Origin: Nocardia miyunensis NBRC 108239
GTDB taxonomy: Bacteria > Actinomycetota > Actinomycetes > Mycobacteriales > Mycobacteriaceae
Assembly: GCF_001613065.1 (NCBI RefSeq)
Contig: NZ_BDBQ01000010.1
Span: forward strand, 62,001 to 126,000
Direction of reading: 5' to 3'
DNA: 64,000 nt
Below, piece after piece: positions 1 through 14,062 of this stretch. Both the position numbers and the translations under genes were made by a program. The stretch's first letter is position 1, and every line of letters begins with the position of its first letter. The notes under the pieces are model-generated. The model had not been told where the DNA came from and ran no database searches. It was given only the letters and a program-made list of their open reading frames with translations.

Positions 1-73
1 ATTTGATACTGTCAAAATGATTGGGTCGGCCATCGGAGCCGACAATTAGACCGGTCAACTGCCCGAACGACGC

Positions 74-460
74 TCAGTCGGTGGAATCCTTTGGGTACCA
101 ACGTAACTCGACGGTATTACCGTCCGGGTCGGCGACGTAGATCGACGTCGCCTGGCCTCGGGCGCCCCAGCGGGGAACCGGGCCCTCGAGCACGGTGAAC
201 ACACCGGAGTCGATGACCTCCTGCCAGTCCAAGGGCTCGACCACCAAACAGATGTGATCCACGTTCGCCTCGCCGCGCGGCATGCTCTGTAGATCGATGA
301 CCGTCCGATCGGTCACCCGGACCGACGGGAACGGGACCTGTCCGGCTCGCCACTCGTCGAGTCGGTCCGCTTCCAAACCGAGTGTGCCGCAGTAGAATCC
401 GAGCGAACGCTCGACATCCGAGACGTTCAGCACCAGATGATCGAAGTCCACGACCCGCAT
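74..460 (-). CDS. VOC (glyoxalase/dioxygenase-fold) family protein
   Basis: A 128-residue single-domain vicinal-oxygen-chelate protein. The usual metal ligands of the fold are visible as His8 (start of the first beta-alpha-beta-beta-beta module), His69 in VDHICLVV and Glu118 in GNTVELRW. The ending DPDGNTVELRWYP is typical of glyoxalase I, fosfomycin-resistance and ring-cleavage relatives. The ATG at 460 is preceded by GGAGG six bases upstream, which fixes the start. Substrate cannot be told from sequence. It stands alone, reading toward the window edge, with the DUF574 methyltransferase 52 bp behind it on the same strand, so the two could be co-transcribed. Confidence 0.85.
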   Translation of the reverse strand: MRVVDFDHLVLNVSDVERSLGFYCGTLGLEADRLDEWRAGQVPFPSVRVTDRTVIDLQSMPRGEANVDHICLVVEPLDWQEVIDSGVFTVLEGPVPRWGARGQATSIYVADPDGNTVELRWYPKDSTD

Positions 461-511
461 GACGCCCTCCGTGTTTCGGTCCTGCTCGAATTCTAGTCTC
501 GTGCGAGCATC

Positions 512-1336
512 TCAGGGTTTGCGCGCCACTCCGCAGAAGAACGCGACCTCGGCGTCGATCTCTGCCGCGGTCTTGGCGTGGCCCACTTCCTCGGCGGGAG
601 ATCCGGCCGAGGTGGGCCACAGACGGCTGACGACCACTCCGGGATCGATCAGGTCGAGGTCACGGAAGAAATGGGAGATCTCCGCGTAGGTGCGCGGGAA
701 GGCGTCCATCTTGTTATTGCGGTACACCTCGCCGACCTCCGCCAACGCCGGGTTGAGATCGGGCGTGGCGTGGGTGATGGACAGATAGCTCCCGGCCGGG
801 ACCGCGGCCATGATCTTGTCCACGATGGTGTACGGCACAGGGTCCGGGAAGAAATGCAGGATGCCGAAGCAGGACACGCCGACCGGCTCGTCCAGCAGGT
901 TCCGGAATTCGTCGGATTCGATCAGCCGGTCGACGTCGGCGAGATCGATGTCGACGAAGCCGACCAGACCTTCGGCGGTGTCGTCCAGCTCGCCGAGCGC
1001 ACGCGAATGCGCCAGAACCACCGGATCGTTGTCGACGTAGAGGATTCGGCTGTCGGGCTGGATTTCGCGGACGACCTGATGAAGATTCGGCGCGGTGGGA
1101 ATTCCGGTGCCGAGATCCAGGAAACGCCGGATGCCTCGTTCCCCGGCGATGAATTTCGTCGCCTTCACCATGAAGTCCCGGTTCTCGCGCGCCGCCCGGC
1201 GAATGTTCGGAAAGACCTTCTCCACTTGCGCGGCAGCCGCTCGATCCGACGGGTAGTTGTCCTTGCCGCCGAGGAAATAATCGTAGATCCGAGCCTTCGA
1301 TGGCCGATTCGTATCCAATGCGCCCCCGTCCGTCAT
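512..1336 (-). CDS. DUF574-type SAM-dependent methyltransferase
   Basis: A 274-residue protein of the actinobacterial S-adenosyl methyltransferase family (PF04672). The family signature around SKARIYDYFLGGKDNYPSD lies at residues 13-31 and the SAM-binding loop FLDLGTGIPT at about 72-81, followed by YVDNDPVVLAHSRAL (motif II acidic residues). Substrates of this family are largely unknown; members are numerous in Streptomyces and Nocardia. The ATG at 1336 is chosen because the family signature normally begins within about 15 residues; an in-frame ATG nine bases upstream (1345), with GCGGGG before it, is an equally possible start. It is divergent from the flavin monooxygenase gene, with about 160 bp between starts. 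Confidence 0.85.
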   Translation of the reverse strand: MTDGGALDTNRPSKARIYDYFLGGKDNYPSDRAAAAQVEKVFPNIRRAARENRDFMVKATKFIAGERGIRRFLDLGTGIPTAPNLHQVVREIQPDSRILYVDNDPVVLAHSRALGELDDTAEGLVGFVDIDLADVDRLIESDEFRNLLDEPVGVSCFGILHFFPDPVPYTIVDKIMAAVPAGSYLSITHATPDLNPALAEVGEVYRNNKMDAFPRTYAEISHFFRDLDLIDPGVVVSRLWPTSAGSPAEEVGHAKTAAEIDAEVAFFCGVARKP

Positions 1337-1490
1337 GCCGCACATCCTAGCCCCGCTACGGGCGCCCCACCTGGGAGTCGACGAATCGCGAAACCGGCGC
1401 ACACTTCCGGAATCATGAAGCGCACAAGCAGTTTTCAGGAGGAACAGCACTGACCGGCGACGCGCTCTCGAGACGATTCATAGGCCCAAA

Positions 1491-1517
1491 ACTGACCAAA
1501 TGACCAATCTGGTCAGT
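1491..1517. promoter_or_regulatory. Inverted-repeat operator overlapping a start codon
   Basis: ACTGACCA (1491-1498) and TGGTCAGT (1510-1517) form a perfect 8-bp inverted repeat with an 11-bp spacer. A third TGACCAA half-site lies inside the spacer. The ATG assigned to the monooxygenase (1500) falls within the repeat. Because the downstream gene of the operon is a TetR regulator, this is the obvious candidate operator for it. Assignment to that regulator is inference. Confidence 0.65.
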
Positions 1518-2789
1518 ATGCTCTGCGACATGATCGAAGACAGTGGTAAGCGCGCCCTGGTAGTCGGCATGGGCGTAAGCGGCATCGCGACGGCCGCGCG
1601 GTTGCGTAGGGCGGGCTGGACCCCGGTGATCATCGAGCGGGCGCCGGCCAGGCGCACCGGCGGTTACTTCATCGCACTGTTCGGCGCCGGGCAGGCGGCG
1701 GCGCGGCGGCTGGGGATCCTGGACGCGATGCACAACCGCACGGGCCGGGACGTGCCCGCCGACCTCGACCGCACCGGGCGCAGCCGGCCCGGAATGTCGT
1801 TCGCCGATCTACCCGGCGAGCCCTGGATCGTCCTGCGCGGGGACGCCGAGAATGCCGCGTACTCAACACTTCCCGACGATGTCGAGGTGCGCTTCTCGAC
1901 GGTGCCGACCGCGATCGAGCAGGATGACGACGGCGTCACGGTCACCCTGCACGACTCCGCGGCCGGAACCTCGGTCACCGAACGATTCGACCTGGTCGTC
2001 GGCGCGGACGGCCTGCGCTCCACGGTTCGCCGCCTGACCTTCGGCCCGCACGCGAACCACCTGCGACGGCTCGGTTACATGGTCGCCGCCTGCGGATACC
2101 CGGGCACCCCGCCCGGCCTGGCACCCGGCCAGGGCGCCACGCTGCTGGAACCCGAACGCTCGATGTGGGTCTTCGCCTTCACCGACCACGAGCCGACGAT
2201 CATGATGACGTACCGCACCGACGACGTCGACGCGGAATTCACCGGGACTCCCGCCGAGCGCCTGCGGGCCGCATTCGGGCCCGAGCCGCTCGGAATCATG
2301 CTCGAGGATGTGATCGCGGCGTTCGAGGCCGCCGACGACAAGCTGTTCGACTCGGTCGAGCAGGTGCACATGGACAGCTGGCACCGGGGTCGGGTCATAC
2401 TGCTCGGCGACGCGGCATGGTGCGTGACCCTCTACGCGGGCATGGGCGTCTCCGCCGGATTCATGGGCGCGGACCTGCTCGGCGCGATGCTCGAACGACA
2501 CCCCGGGGACATCCGCGCCGCACTGGACGAATGGGAACGAGCACTGCGCCCGCACATCCAGTACTACCAGGACAACGCGTTCGACGACCGCAAGATCTTC
2601 GTCATGGACAACCCGTGGGAGATCCGGTTGCGCCGGTTCATGCCGAAACTGGCCAGAACCAGAATCGGCGCACTCATCGCCAAACGATTCCTCAGGCCCG
2701 AGGTGATGGAGCGCAAATGCACGGATATCGTCGGTGATGTGTTAGCAAAGCTCCCGACGCCCGAGCACGAGCGGAGATCCGTTGCCTGA
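1500..2789 (+). CDS. FAD-dependent monooxygenase (aromatic hydroxylase family)
   Basis: A 429-residue flavoprotein of the PHBH/UbiH-type monooxygenases (FAD_binding_3). The dinucleotide-binding loop GMGVSG is at residues 23-28, the mid-protein VVGADGLRS motif follows, and the second FAD motif VILLGDAA lies near residue 302. Such enzymes use NAD(P)H and O2 to hydroxylate aromatic or polyketide-like substrates. The ATG at 1500 gives a leader of about 18 residues before the first beta strand and sits inside the operator; in-frame ATGs at 1518 and 1530 are real alternatives. The 3-prime end overlaps the TetR gene by 8 bp. A drug-inactivating role is possible (a flavin monooxygenase plus TetR pair resembles TetX or Rox loci) but not shown. 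Confidence 0.85.
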   Translation: MTNLVSMLCDMIEDSGKRALVVGMGVSGIATAARLRRAGWTPVIIERAPARRTGGYFIALFGAGQAAARRLGILDAMHNRTGRDVPADLDRTGRSRPGMSFADLPGEPWIVLRGDAENAAYSTLPDDVEVRFSTVPTAIEQDDDGVTVTLHDSAAGTSVTERFDLVVGADGLRSTVRRLTFGPHANHLRRLGYMVAACGYPGTPPGLAPGQGATLLEPERSMWVFAFTDHEPTIMMTYRTDDVDAEFTGTPAERLRAAFGPEPLGIMLEDVIAAFEAADDKLFDSVEQVHMDSWHRGRVILLGDAAWCVTLYAGMGVSAGFMGADLLGAMLERHPGDIRAALDEWERALRPHIQYYQDNAFDDRKIFVMDNPWEIRLRRFMPKLARTRIGALIAKRFLRPEVMERKCTDIVGDVLAKLPTPEHERRSVA

Positions 2790-3510
2790 ACTGCCCGAAC
2801 ACAACTCCCCCAAGGCGGCACGCGTCCTCGCCGCCGCGGGTGAGTTGCTGCTCAGCCGCGGCAGCAGAGGAGTGACCATCGCCGAGGTCGCGCACAAGGC
2901 CCATATCGGCAAGGGCACGGTCTACCTCTACTGGAAGACCAAGGAGGATCTCCTGCTGGGCCTGATCGCCCGGGATTTCCTCGCCCTGGTCGACGAGCAC
3001 ACCGCCGCGATCACCGCCGATCCGGACCTGATCCGGCCCTCGCGCATGTGCCCGCGCATCCTGCACGACGTGGCCGAACATCCCTTCGTGCAAGCGCTCC
3101 AGAGCAACGACGAGGACCTGCTGGGCGCACTCGCCGACGATCCCCGGGCGACGACCTTGCTCGACACCCTCGGACCGGACGCACTGCTGCACACCGTCCT
3201 GCCGGTCTGGCGGGACAACGGATTCGCCCGATCCGACTGGCCGCTGACCGAGCAGGTATTCGCGCTGCACGCGCTGACAACGGGCTTCATCGCGACCACC
3301 TCCGACCGTCGTAGCCGACTGCGGGTCTCCGATCCCGGGGCCGTTCTCGCCGCCGCGGTCACCGCCTTGCTCGGCCCCGAACAGGCCACCCCACAGCAGG
3401 CGAATACCGCTGTCGCCGAGGCGATCCGGATGCTCGCCGAGGCCCGCTCGGTCGCCCTGAACCTACTGGGCCTGACCGCGTCCGCATCCGAACCCGCTGG
3501 GGCACACTGA
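2782..3510 (+). CDS. TetR family transcriptional regulator
   Basis: A 242-residue regulator. The N-terminal helix-turn-helix covers residues 11-58, with TIAEVAHKAHIGKGTVYLYWKTK spanning the recognition helix and the conserved YLYWKTKEDLL end. The start is a TTG at 2782 supported by GGAG at 2772-2775 and by an 8-bp overlap with the monooxygenase stop, which implies translational coupling. The C-terminal ligand domain shows nothing that identifies an inducer. It probably represses its own operon through the palindrome at 1491-1517 and responds to a substrate of the flavin enzyme; both are inference from position. Confidence 0.88.
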   Translation: MPELPEHNSPKAARVLAAAGELLLSRGSRGVTIAEVAHKAHIGKGTVYLYWKTKEDLLLGLIARDFLALVDEHTAAITADPDLIRPSRMCPRILHDVAEHPFVQALQSNDEDLLGALADDPRATTLLDTLGPDALLHTVLPVWRDNGFARSDWPLTEQVFALHALTTGFIATTSDRRSRLRVSDPGAVLAAAVTALLGPEQATPQQANTAVAEAIRMLAEARSVALNLLGLTASASEPAGAH

Positions 3511-3517
3511 ACCTCGA

Positions 3518-3539
3518 CCGGACGGCAAACGCCGCCCGG
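3518..3539. terminator. Short hairpin between convergent genes
   Basis: CCGG-A-CGGC, loop AAAC, GCCG-C-CCGG gives an eight-pair stem with one mismatch, directly after the TetR stop and before the convergent membrane-protein gene. There is no T tract, as is common for actinobacterial terminators. Confidence 0.45.
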
Positions 3540-3622
3540 CCCACAGTCCGCGCCGGATTCCCGTGTCGGCGATCGTGAACGGGCCGAGCTACGATCGCCG
3601 ACCGGCCCTTGTGCCCCGCGAA

Positions 3623-4768
3623 CTACCCTGCCGCCGCAGCGGCCTCCGGCACCGCGCCCGATACCTGCGCGCGAGCCCGGGGCCTGACGAATGCCGCTGC
3701 CGCACAGAGAATCGCGATGACGAGGCAGGCGATCGTGTACCAGATGTTGCCCACCGGCCCGCCGTTGCGCGCCCAGCCGTTCGATGCGTTCAGGAAGTCC
3801 GGCAGCGCAGTGCCCCAGAGCAATGCCATGGCGCACAGGTAGACGATGGCGTAGCCGCGCACGAGTTGATTCGAATAACGGAACTCGCTGTCGCCCTGTC
3901 GGATTCGCAACCACTGGCGCGCCAGAACGGGAATCGCGATGACGCTCAGCACGACCAGCTCCGCGGCGTAGAGCCAGCCGCGCACGGTGATGTTGTTCGC
4001 ACCGAACACCGTGGCCGGAATGGGCAGCACTCCGGTGCCCGCGGACCCCAGGATCCCGATCACGATCGTCCGCCAAACCAGTTGCAGGCCACTGAATTCG
4101 CGTCCGGCATCCACGTGCCGACCGACGAACAGTTGCACGAACAACGCCAGCGACATCGGCCACAGCGCGGCGAAGACCACGACACTGGACAGCGGCACCG
4201 AATCGAACATGGGCTGGTTGAGCGAATTGCCGGTGGACCACTCCCACCACTTCAGTTGCGGCCCAAGATGATCGAAGATCTCGTAGAACGCGTGGTGGAC
4301 GAAGCCGACGCAGATCGCGCCGATCAGCACGCCGTATCGCCGGAAAACCCCGAGCATGCGCACGATTTCGAAGGCCAGCGTCGCCATGAACGGATAGATC
4401 GCGACGATGTACAGCGGCAGCCGTCCCCACAGGAAGTCGACCGTGAACACGTTGTGCGCGAACATCGTGTCCACATGTCCGCTGATGCCGAAGGCGGCCG
4501 GAAAGTACAGCGGCGGTTCGATGATGAACAGGTAGGCCGTCGCACCGAGCCAGAGCACCAGATTGGTGGGGTCGCCGCGGCGCAGCCGCCGGATGGCGTG
4601 CACCAGCGTCAGCACCGCACCCAGGATGACGACGACCTCGAGCACCGGCAGGGTCCAGTTCTCCAGCGCGAACGGATTGCGGAACGCGACGAGCCCGCCC
4701 TCGGTCCGGCAGGAGAACCCCATCTCGGTCGCCAGCCGGGCGAATGTCGGCGAACAGTGATCGGACAT
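3623..4768 (-). CDS. Polytopic membrane protein of unknown function
   Basis: A 381-residue integral membrane protein. I see about nine or ten hydrophobic segments, beginning with WTLPVLEVVVILGAVLTLV near residue 45 and ending with IACLVIAILCAAAAF. Loops carry conserved-looking aromatic and His residues (FVHHAFYEIFDHLGP; YFPAAFGISGHVDTMF). The ATG at 4768 is preceded by AGGGGG five bases upstream. It lies 8 bp downstream of the PF10118 hydrolase gene, so both are one transcript, and the pair probably works together. The tail after the last segment is Ala/Pro-rich. I do not recognise the family and assign no function. Confidence 0.8.
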   Translation of the reverse strand: MSDHCSPTFARLATEMGFSCRTEGGLVAFRNPFALENWTLPVLEVVVILGAVLTLVHAIRRLRRGDPTNLVLWLGATAYLFIIEPPLYFPAAFGISGHVDTMFAHNVFTVDFLWGRLPLYIVAIYPFMATLAFEIVRMLGVFRRYGVLIGAICVGFVHHAFYEIFDHLGPQLKWWEWSTGNSLNQPMFDSVPLSSVVVFAALWPMSLALFVQLFVGRHVDAGREFSGLQLVWRTIVIGILGSAGTGVLPIPATVFGANNITVRGWLYAAELVVLSVIAIPVLARQWLRIRQGDSEFRYSNQLVRGYAIVYLCAMALLWGTALPDFLNASNGWARNGGPVGNIWYTIACLVIAILCAAAAFVRPRARAQVSGAVPEAAAAAG

Positions 4769-4776
4769 GGTTCCCC

Positions 4777-5721
4777 CTACTTCGACGCGGTCAGTTCGGC
4801 CGTGTACCACAGGGATACGTCGTAGCCCTCGTCGTAGCGCCGGAACCACAGATCCGCCAGGGCGGGCAGATTCTCGTGCGCCGGATTGTGTCTGGGCATC
4901 TGGCTGCGGACGACCCCGCTCAGCGCGACCAGTTGCTCGCGCAACGGCAGTTCGGTGAACGCGCGCGGCATCGTCCCGTTCTCGGGCACCCGCAGCGGCG
5001 CGATCCAGCGGCCCAGCCGACGGCGGTGCCGGTGCATGGCGAACATCGACAGCGCATCCACCTGCCGATCCTCCAGTGGCACATGCTCGTTGAAGCCCTT
5101 GCAGGCGATCCGGATCACCTTCATCACGTGCCGGAAGATCGAGGGCGCCATGCGCATCCGGTAGACGTCGCTGCCCACGATCGAGTCGAAGATGATCAGC
5201 GCGGAACTGCGGTGCTCGACCTCCTCCACGAAATGCCAGATGAACAGCGAGGCCACCCGGTCGTCGCCGGGCGCGAACAGGTTGGCGTCGTTGTCCAGCA
5301 TCAGCTTGAACACCGGGGTGAAGGTGGCCTCGAGATCCGCGGTGTAGGCCAGGCGGTAGTCCAGCGAGGTGTTCGCGGTGAGAGAGTCGAATTCGCCGAT
5401 GACCTCATCGAGGGTCTCGCGCAATCGCGGGTACCGGCGGATCAGGCCGTTGACGTGCTGGCGATGCGCGGTCGAATGCTGCCCCTCCTGCCGCACGAAC
5501 GCATCGGCTTCCTCGGCCACGTCAGGATCGGTGATCCGCGGCATCGCCTCGCGAATCATGTTCACGATCATCTTCTCGAAGCCGATCGCGAGGAAGGACA
5601 CCGCGTTCGCCATGGACGAGAAGGCCGGATTCTTCTCGTTCCACAGGAACGGAACGTCGTAGTCCGCGAATGCGAATCGCATCTTCCGGACATGTAGGTC
5701 GGTCACCTGCTGTACCTCCAT
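4777..5721 (-). CDS. PF10118-type predicted metal-dependent hydrolase
   Basis: A 314-residue all-helical protein resembling the predicted metal-dependent hydrolase family PF10118. The metal-site candidates typical of this ferritin-like group are visible: E-x6-E (SFLAIGFEKMIVNMIREAM), FVRQEGQHSTAHRQHVN and WHFVEEVEHRSSALIIFD. Function is not known biochemically. The ATG at 5721 has GGAC about five bases upstream; an in-frame ATG at 5736 is weaker. It is divergent from a TetR gene, with an AT-rich operator at 5767-5796 between them, and heads a two-gene operon with the membrane protein. Confidence 0.75.
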   Translation of the reverse strand: MEVQQVTDLHVRKMRFAFADYDVPFLWNEKNPAFSSMANAVSFLAIGFEKMIVNMIREAMPRITDPDVAEEADAFVRQEGQHSTAHRQHVNGLIRRYPRLRETLDEVIGEFDSLTANTSLDYRLAYTADLEATFTPVFKLMLDNDANLFAPGDDRVASLFIWHFVEEVEHRSSALIIFDSIVGSDVYRMRMAPSIFRHVMKVIRIACKGFNEHVPLEDRQVDALSMFAMHRHRRRLGRWIAPLRVPENGTMPRAFTELPLREQLVALSGVVRSQMPRHNPAHENLPALADLWFRRYDEGYDVSLWYTAELTASK

Positions 5722-5766
5722 CGTTCGTCCGGGCATCGTTGCCCGCGCAGGCCGGTTGACGAGACG

Positions 5767-5796
5767 ATCATACATAGAAGCGTATGTTTGTATGAT
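5767..5796. promoter_or_regulatory. AT-rich inverted-repeat operator
   Basis: ATCATACA (5767-5774) and TGTATGAT (5789-5796) form a perfect 8-bp inverted repeat with a 14-bp spacer that contains a nested ACATA/TATGT pair. It stands out as AT-rich in very GC-rich DNA and lies between the divergent PF10118 and TetR genes, so it is the likely operator for that TetR and covers the PF10118 promoter. Confidence 0.7.
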
Positions 5797-5911
5797 TAGA
5801 TTCGCCCGGAACGTGATAACCGGGATCCGGTGCGTTCCCTGGTAGCGTCGAATGCCGATTCACTCGGGGGGAATCCCCCGCAACACCGGTCCGAGCCGAG
5901 GAAGCAGGGCA

Positions 5912-6541
5912 GTGGCACGAAGACGCGGGTGGGGCGGGAGCCCACCGAGCACCGACGAGGAGGCATCCCGGCGCATCGTCGGCGCGGCCGTCGAATTGAT
6001 CGGGCGCACCGGTTCGGAGGTCAATATCGCCGAGGTCGCCGAGGCGCTGGGCGTCACGCGGCAGACGGTGTACCGCTACTTCCCGAGTTCGGACGCGCTG
6101 ATGCGCGCCGCGGCGTTCACCTCGGTGGACGGATTCCTGGATCGGCTGGCCCAGCAGGTCAGCGATATCGACGATCCGGTCGACGCGCTGACCGAGGGGG
6201 TGGTCTTCACCCTGTCCGAGGTGCGCTCGACTCCCCATCTGGGCATCCTGCTGTCGAGTACGTACTCGAATCTGCAGCCCGAGAGCCTGACCTCCGAGGA
6301 AGCACAGGCGTTCGGCATGACCATGATCAGGCGTTTCGACGTCGACTGGGAGCAGCACGGTTTCGACGACCGCGCCCTGGCCGAACTCGTCGAATACGTC
6401 CTGCGCACCATGCAGTCGTTCTTCCTCGCGCCCGGCAATCCGCCGCGCGGCGACCAGGAACTCCGGCGCTACCTGCGGCGCTGGATGGGCACCGCGATCC
6501 GGGCGCAGACCACATATCGTGACTCGTCTCACACCCCTTGA
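5912..6541 (+). CDS. TetR family transcriptional regulator
   Basis: A 209-residue regulator. The helix-turn-helix is clear: INIAEVAEALGVTRQTVYRYF-type sequence at about residues 31-55. The GTG at 5912 is chosen because AGGAAG lies seven bases upstream and because the frame further upstream is Pro/Gly/Arg-rich without domain character. It is divergent from the PF10118/membrane-protein operon, with a perfect palindrome between, and sits 142 bp before the giant carboxylase gene on the same strand. Control of the divergent operon is the simplest reading; control of the carboxylase is possible. Confidence 0.87.
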   Translation: MARRRGWGGSPPSTDEEASRRIVGAAVELIGRTGSEVNIAEVAEALGVTRQTVYRYFPSSDALMRAAAFTSVDGFLDRLAQQVSDIDDPVDALTEGVVFTLSEVRSTPHLGILLSSTYSNLQPESLTSEEAQAFGMTMIRRFDVDWEQHGFDDRALAELVEYVLRTMQSFFLAPGNPPRGDQELRRYLRRWMGTAIRAQTTYRDSSHTP

Positions 6542-6683
6542 CGGGGCGGTGCCAGAGGATACGGACCAGTAACACCCGTACGCCGTGCACATATCTACCT
6601 ACAGGGTGCACACTACGCACAACCAGCAGTCGCAAACCCTCACCCGACCGGGTCAGTGCCGTGAAATGGAAAGGAGTTGGCGA

Positions 6684-12149
<5,466 letters not shown>

Positions 12150-12188
12150 GATCCGCTTCCCGGACGTGATCTTCGCGTCCGATAGGCT

Positions 12189-12231
12189 CGGCGTCGCGCC
12201 CATCGAACGAGTTTCGGTGGGCGCGACGCCG
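12189..12231. terminator. Strong GC hairpin after the carboxylase gene
   Basis: CGGCGTCGCGCCCA (12189-12202) pairs perfectly with TGGGCGCGACGCCG (12218-12231) around a 15-base loop. It lies 40 bp after the carboxylase stop and 20 bp before the next start codon, so it may terminate the carboxylase transcript or act in the leader of the methyltransferase mRNA. No T tract follows. Confidence 0.6.
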
Positions 12232-12251
12232 TATTCGTCGAGGAGGTTCCC

Positions 12252-13052
12252 GTGAGCAAATACACCCACGGTCATCACGAGACGGTGCTGCGCTCGCACC
12301 GGCAGCGCACCGCGGCCAATTCGGCCGCCTATCTGCTGCCGCATCTGGATCCGGACGCCTCGCTGCTGGACATCGGCGCCGGGCCCGGGACGATCACGGT
12401 CGATCTGGCCACGCGGGTGGGCCGGGTGACGGCCACCGAGATCGGGGAGGCCGAACTGGCGCTGTCCCGTGATCTGGCCGCCGAACGCGGCGTCACCGGT
12501 ATCGAATTCAGCGTTCAGGACGTGCACGGGCTGACCTTCGCGGACGGGTCGTTCGACGTCGTGCACGCGCATCAGGTGTTGCAGCACGTGGCGGATCCGG
12601 TTGCGGCACTGCGCGAGATGATCCGGGTCACCCGTCCGGGCGGGCTCGTGGCCGCGCGGGACGCCGACTACGCCGGATTCGTCTGGTGGCCCGCACTTCC
12701 CGAGCTCGACGAGTGGTTGCGGCTGTATCGCACGGCGGCGCGCGCCAACGGCGGTGAGCCCGATGCGGGGCGGCGGATGTTGTCGTGGGCGCGGGCCGCG
12801 GGCGCCACCGATATCACCGCGACCTCGTCCACCTGGTGCTATGCCACGCCCGAGGATCGACGTGAGTGGGGCGGCATGTGGGCCGGGCGGGTCGTCGAAT
12901 CGGCGTTGGCGCGGCAACTCGTGGACTCCGGGCTGGCGAGCACGGCGGATCTGCGGCGGATCAGTAGCGCCTGGCTGGCATGGGCCGAAGCCGAGGACGG
13001 CTGGATCTCGATCGTGCACGGCGAGATACTGATTCGCGTCCCCGCGCAATAG
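12252..13052 (+). CDS. Class I SAM-dependent methyltransferase
   Basis: A 266-residue methyltransferase of the Methyltransf_11/25 type. SAM-binding motif I is LLDIGAGPGT near residues 38-47, the acidic end of strand 2 is in TATEIGEAELALS, and motif post-I is the FDVVHAHQVLQHVADP stretch typical of ubiE/bioC-like small-molecule enzymes. The GTG start at 12252 has AGGAGG six bases upstream. It follows the carboxylase gene by 102 bp across a strong hairpin, so it is probably transcribed mostly on its own. The substrate is unknown. Confidence 0.87.
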   Translation: MSKYTHGHHETVLRSHRQRTAANSAAYLLPHLDPDASLLDIGAGPGTITVDLATRVGRVTATEIGEAELALSRDLAAERGVTGIEFSVQDVHGLTFADGSFDVVHAHQVLQHVADPVAALREMIRVTRPGGLVAARDADYAGFVWWPALPELDEWLRLYRTAARANGGEPDAGRRMLSWARAAGATDITATSSTWCYATPEDRREWGGMWAGRVVESALARQLVDSGLASTADLRRISSAWLAWAEAEDGWISIVHGEILIRVPAQ

Positions 13053-13311
13053 TGCTGTGCCGCAGGATAATTGCCTATCGCACAGCTCCGGTCGCGAATC
13101 TCCCGCTCCCCCTGAGGATCCGCACACCGGTGGTCCGATCACGACGGCCCACCGGATTCTCGCCACTGGAAGACGCTGACTCGAAGCCTCAGGCGGACCG
13201 CGGATTTCGATGGCGGCCGCGATCCGGCCGCAGCCCCGGCCCGCACTGTGATGAAGATCCAGGTGTTGCTCACCCATAACTCGCCGTGATCCGTCATGAT
13301 GGGATCACGTT

Positions 13312-14004
13312 TTGCTGGTTCGTATTTCGGAAGTTGTGAGTAGCGTGGTGGCGGGTTCGAAATCGGTCCGATCCTCGGGCTGGGTAAAAATCGCGGTATC
13401 GGTACTGGTCCTGGTGATCGCCGCGGTGTCGTGGTGGATCAGTAACGGGAATACCTCCAGCTCGGGTTCGGGCAACGGCAAGGCATCCACGGCACTGGCA
13501 GAGCTGGCCAAGTTGACGGTCTCGCCCGAGGACACCGGGAACACCTACAACCGCGACGACTGGCCGCACTGGATCGGGCAGGGCAAGAGCTGCGACACCC
13601 GCGAGATGGCTTTGCAGAAGCAGGGCAAGGACGTCAAGACCGACGGCCAGTGCCGGGCCGTGTCGGGCACCTGGGTCTCGGCCTACGACGGCGTGGTCAT
13701 CCACGACGCCGGTCAGACCGACCTGGACCACGTCGTCCCGCTGGCCGAGGCCGCCCGCTCCGGCACGCGCAGCTGGACCAAGGATCAACGCAAGACGTTC
13801 GCCAACGACCTCGACCAACTCCAGGTCGTCTCCGCCCGCTCCAACCGCCAGAAGGGCGACCAGGACCCCGCCCACTGGCTCCCGGAGAAGGACAGCTGCG
13901 CTTACACCATCAAATGGGTAGCGACCAAAACCAAATACCACCTGACCATCGACAAGGCCGAACACGACGCCATCAACGGCGTCCTCACCCACTGCACCAG
14001 CTGA
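13312..14004 (+). CDS. Membrane-anchored or secreted HNH family nuclease
   Basis: A 230-residue protein with one N-terminal hydrophobic segment (WVKIAVSVLVLVIAAVSWWI, about residues 24-43), a Ser/Gly-rich linker and a C-terminal His-Me finger domain of the kind found in GmrSD C-termini and many actinobacterial extracellular nucleases. The catalytic core is TDLDHVVPLAEA with Asp139-His140, followed by the ANDLDQLQVVSARSNRQKGD stretch holding the conserved Asn. Two or more Cys residues (CDTR, QCRA, SCAY, HCTS) fit an exported disulfide-bonded domain. Likely a cell-surface DNase of unknown role. The TTG at 13312 is one possible start; GTG at 13333 is another, and neither has a convincing ribosome-binding site. 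Confidence 0.8.
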   Translation: MLVRISEVVSSVVAGSKSVRSSGWVKIAVSVLVLVIAAVSWWISNGNTSSSGSGNGKASTALAELAKLTVSPEDTGNTYNRDDWPHWIGQGKSCDTREMALQKQGKDVKTDGQCRAVSGTWVSAYDGVVIHDAGQTDLDHVVPLAEAARSGTRSWTKDQRKTFANDLDQLQVVSARSNRQKGDQDPAHWLPEKDSCAYTIKWVATKTKYHLTIDKAEHDAINGVLTHCTS

Positions 14005-14062
14005 CCCGTTCAGCGAATTCCGTTGCAGCCCAACGTACTACCGCACCTCCCACACTGTTCCT

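Noticed and set aside
6542..6683. Repeated GTGCAC words before the carboxylase gene as an operator
   Set aside because: The 6-mer is self-complementary and short; two copies 19 bp apart are not distinctive without comparison to relatives.
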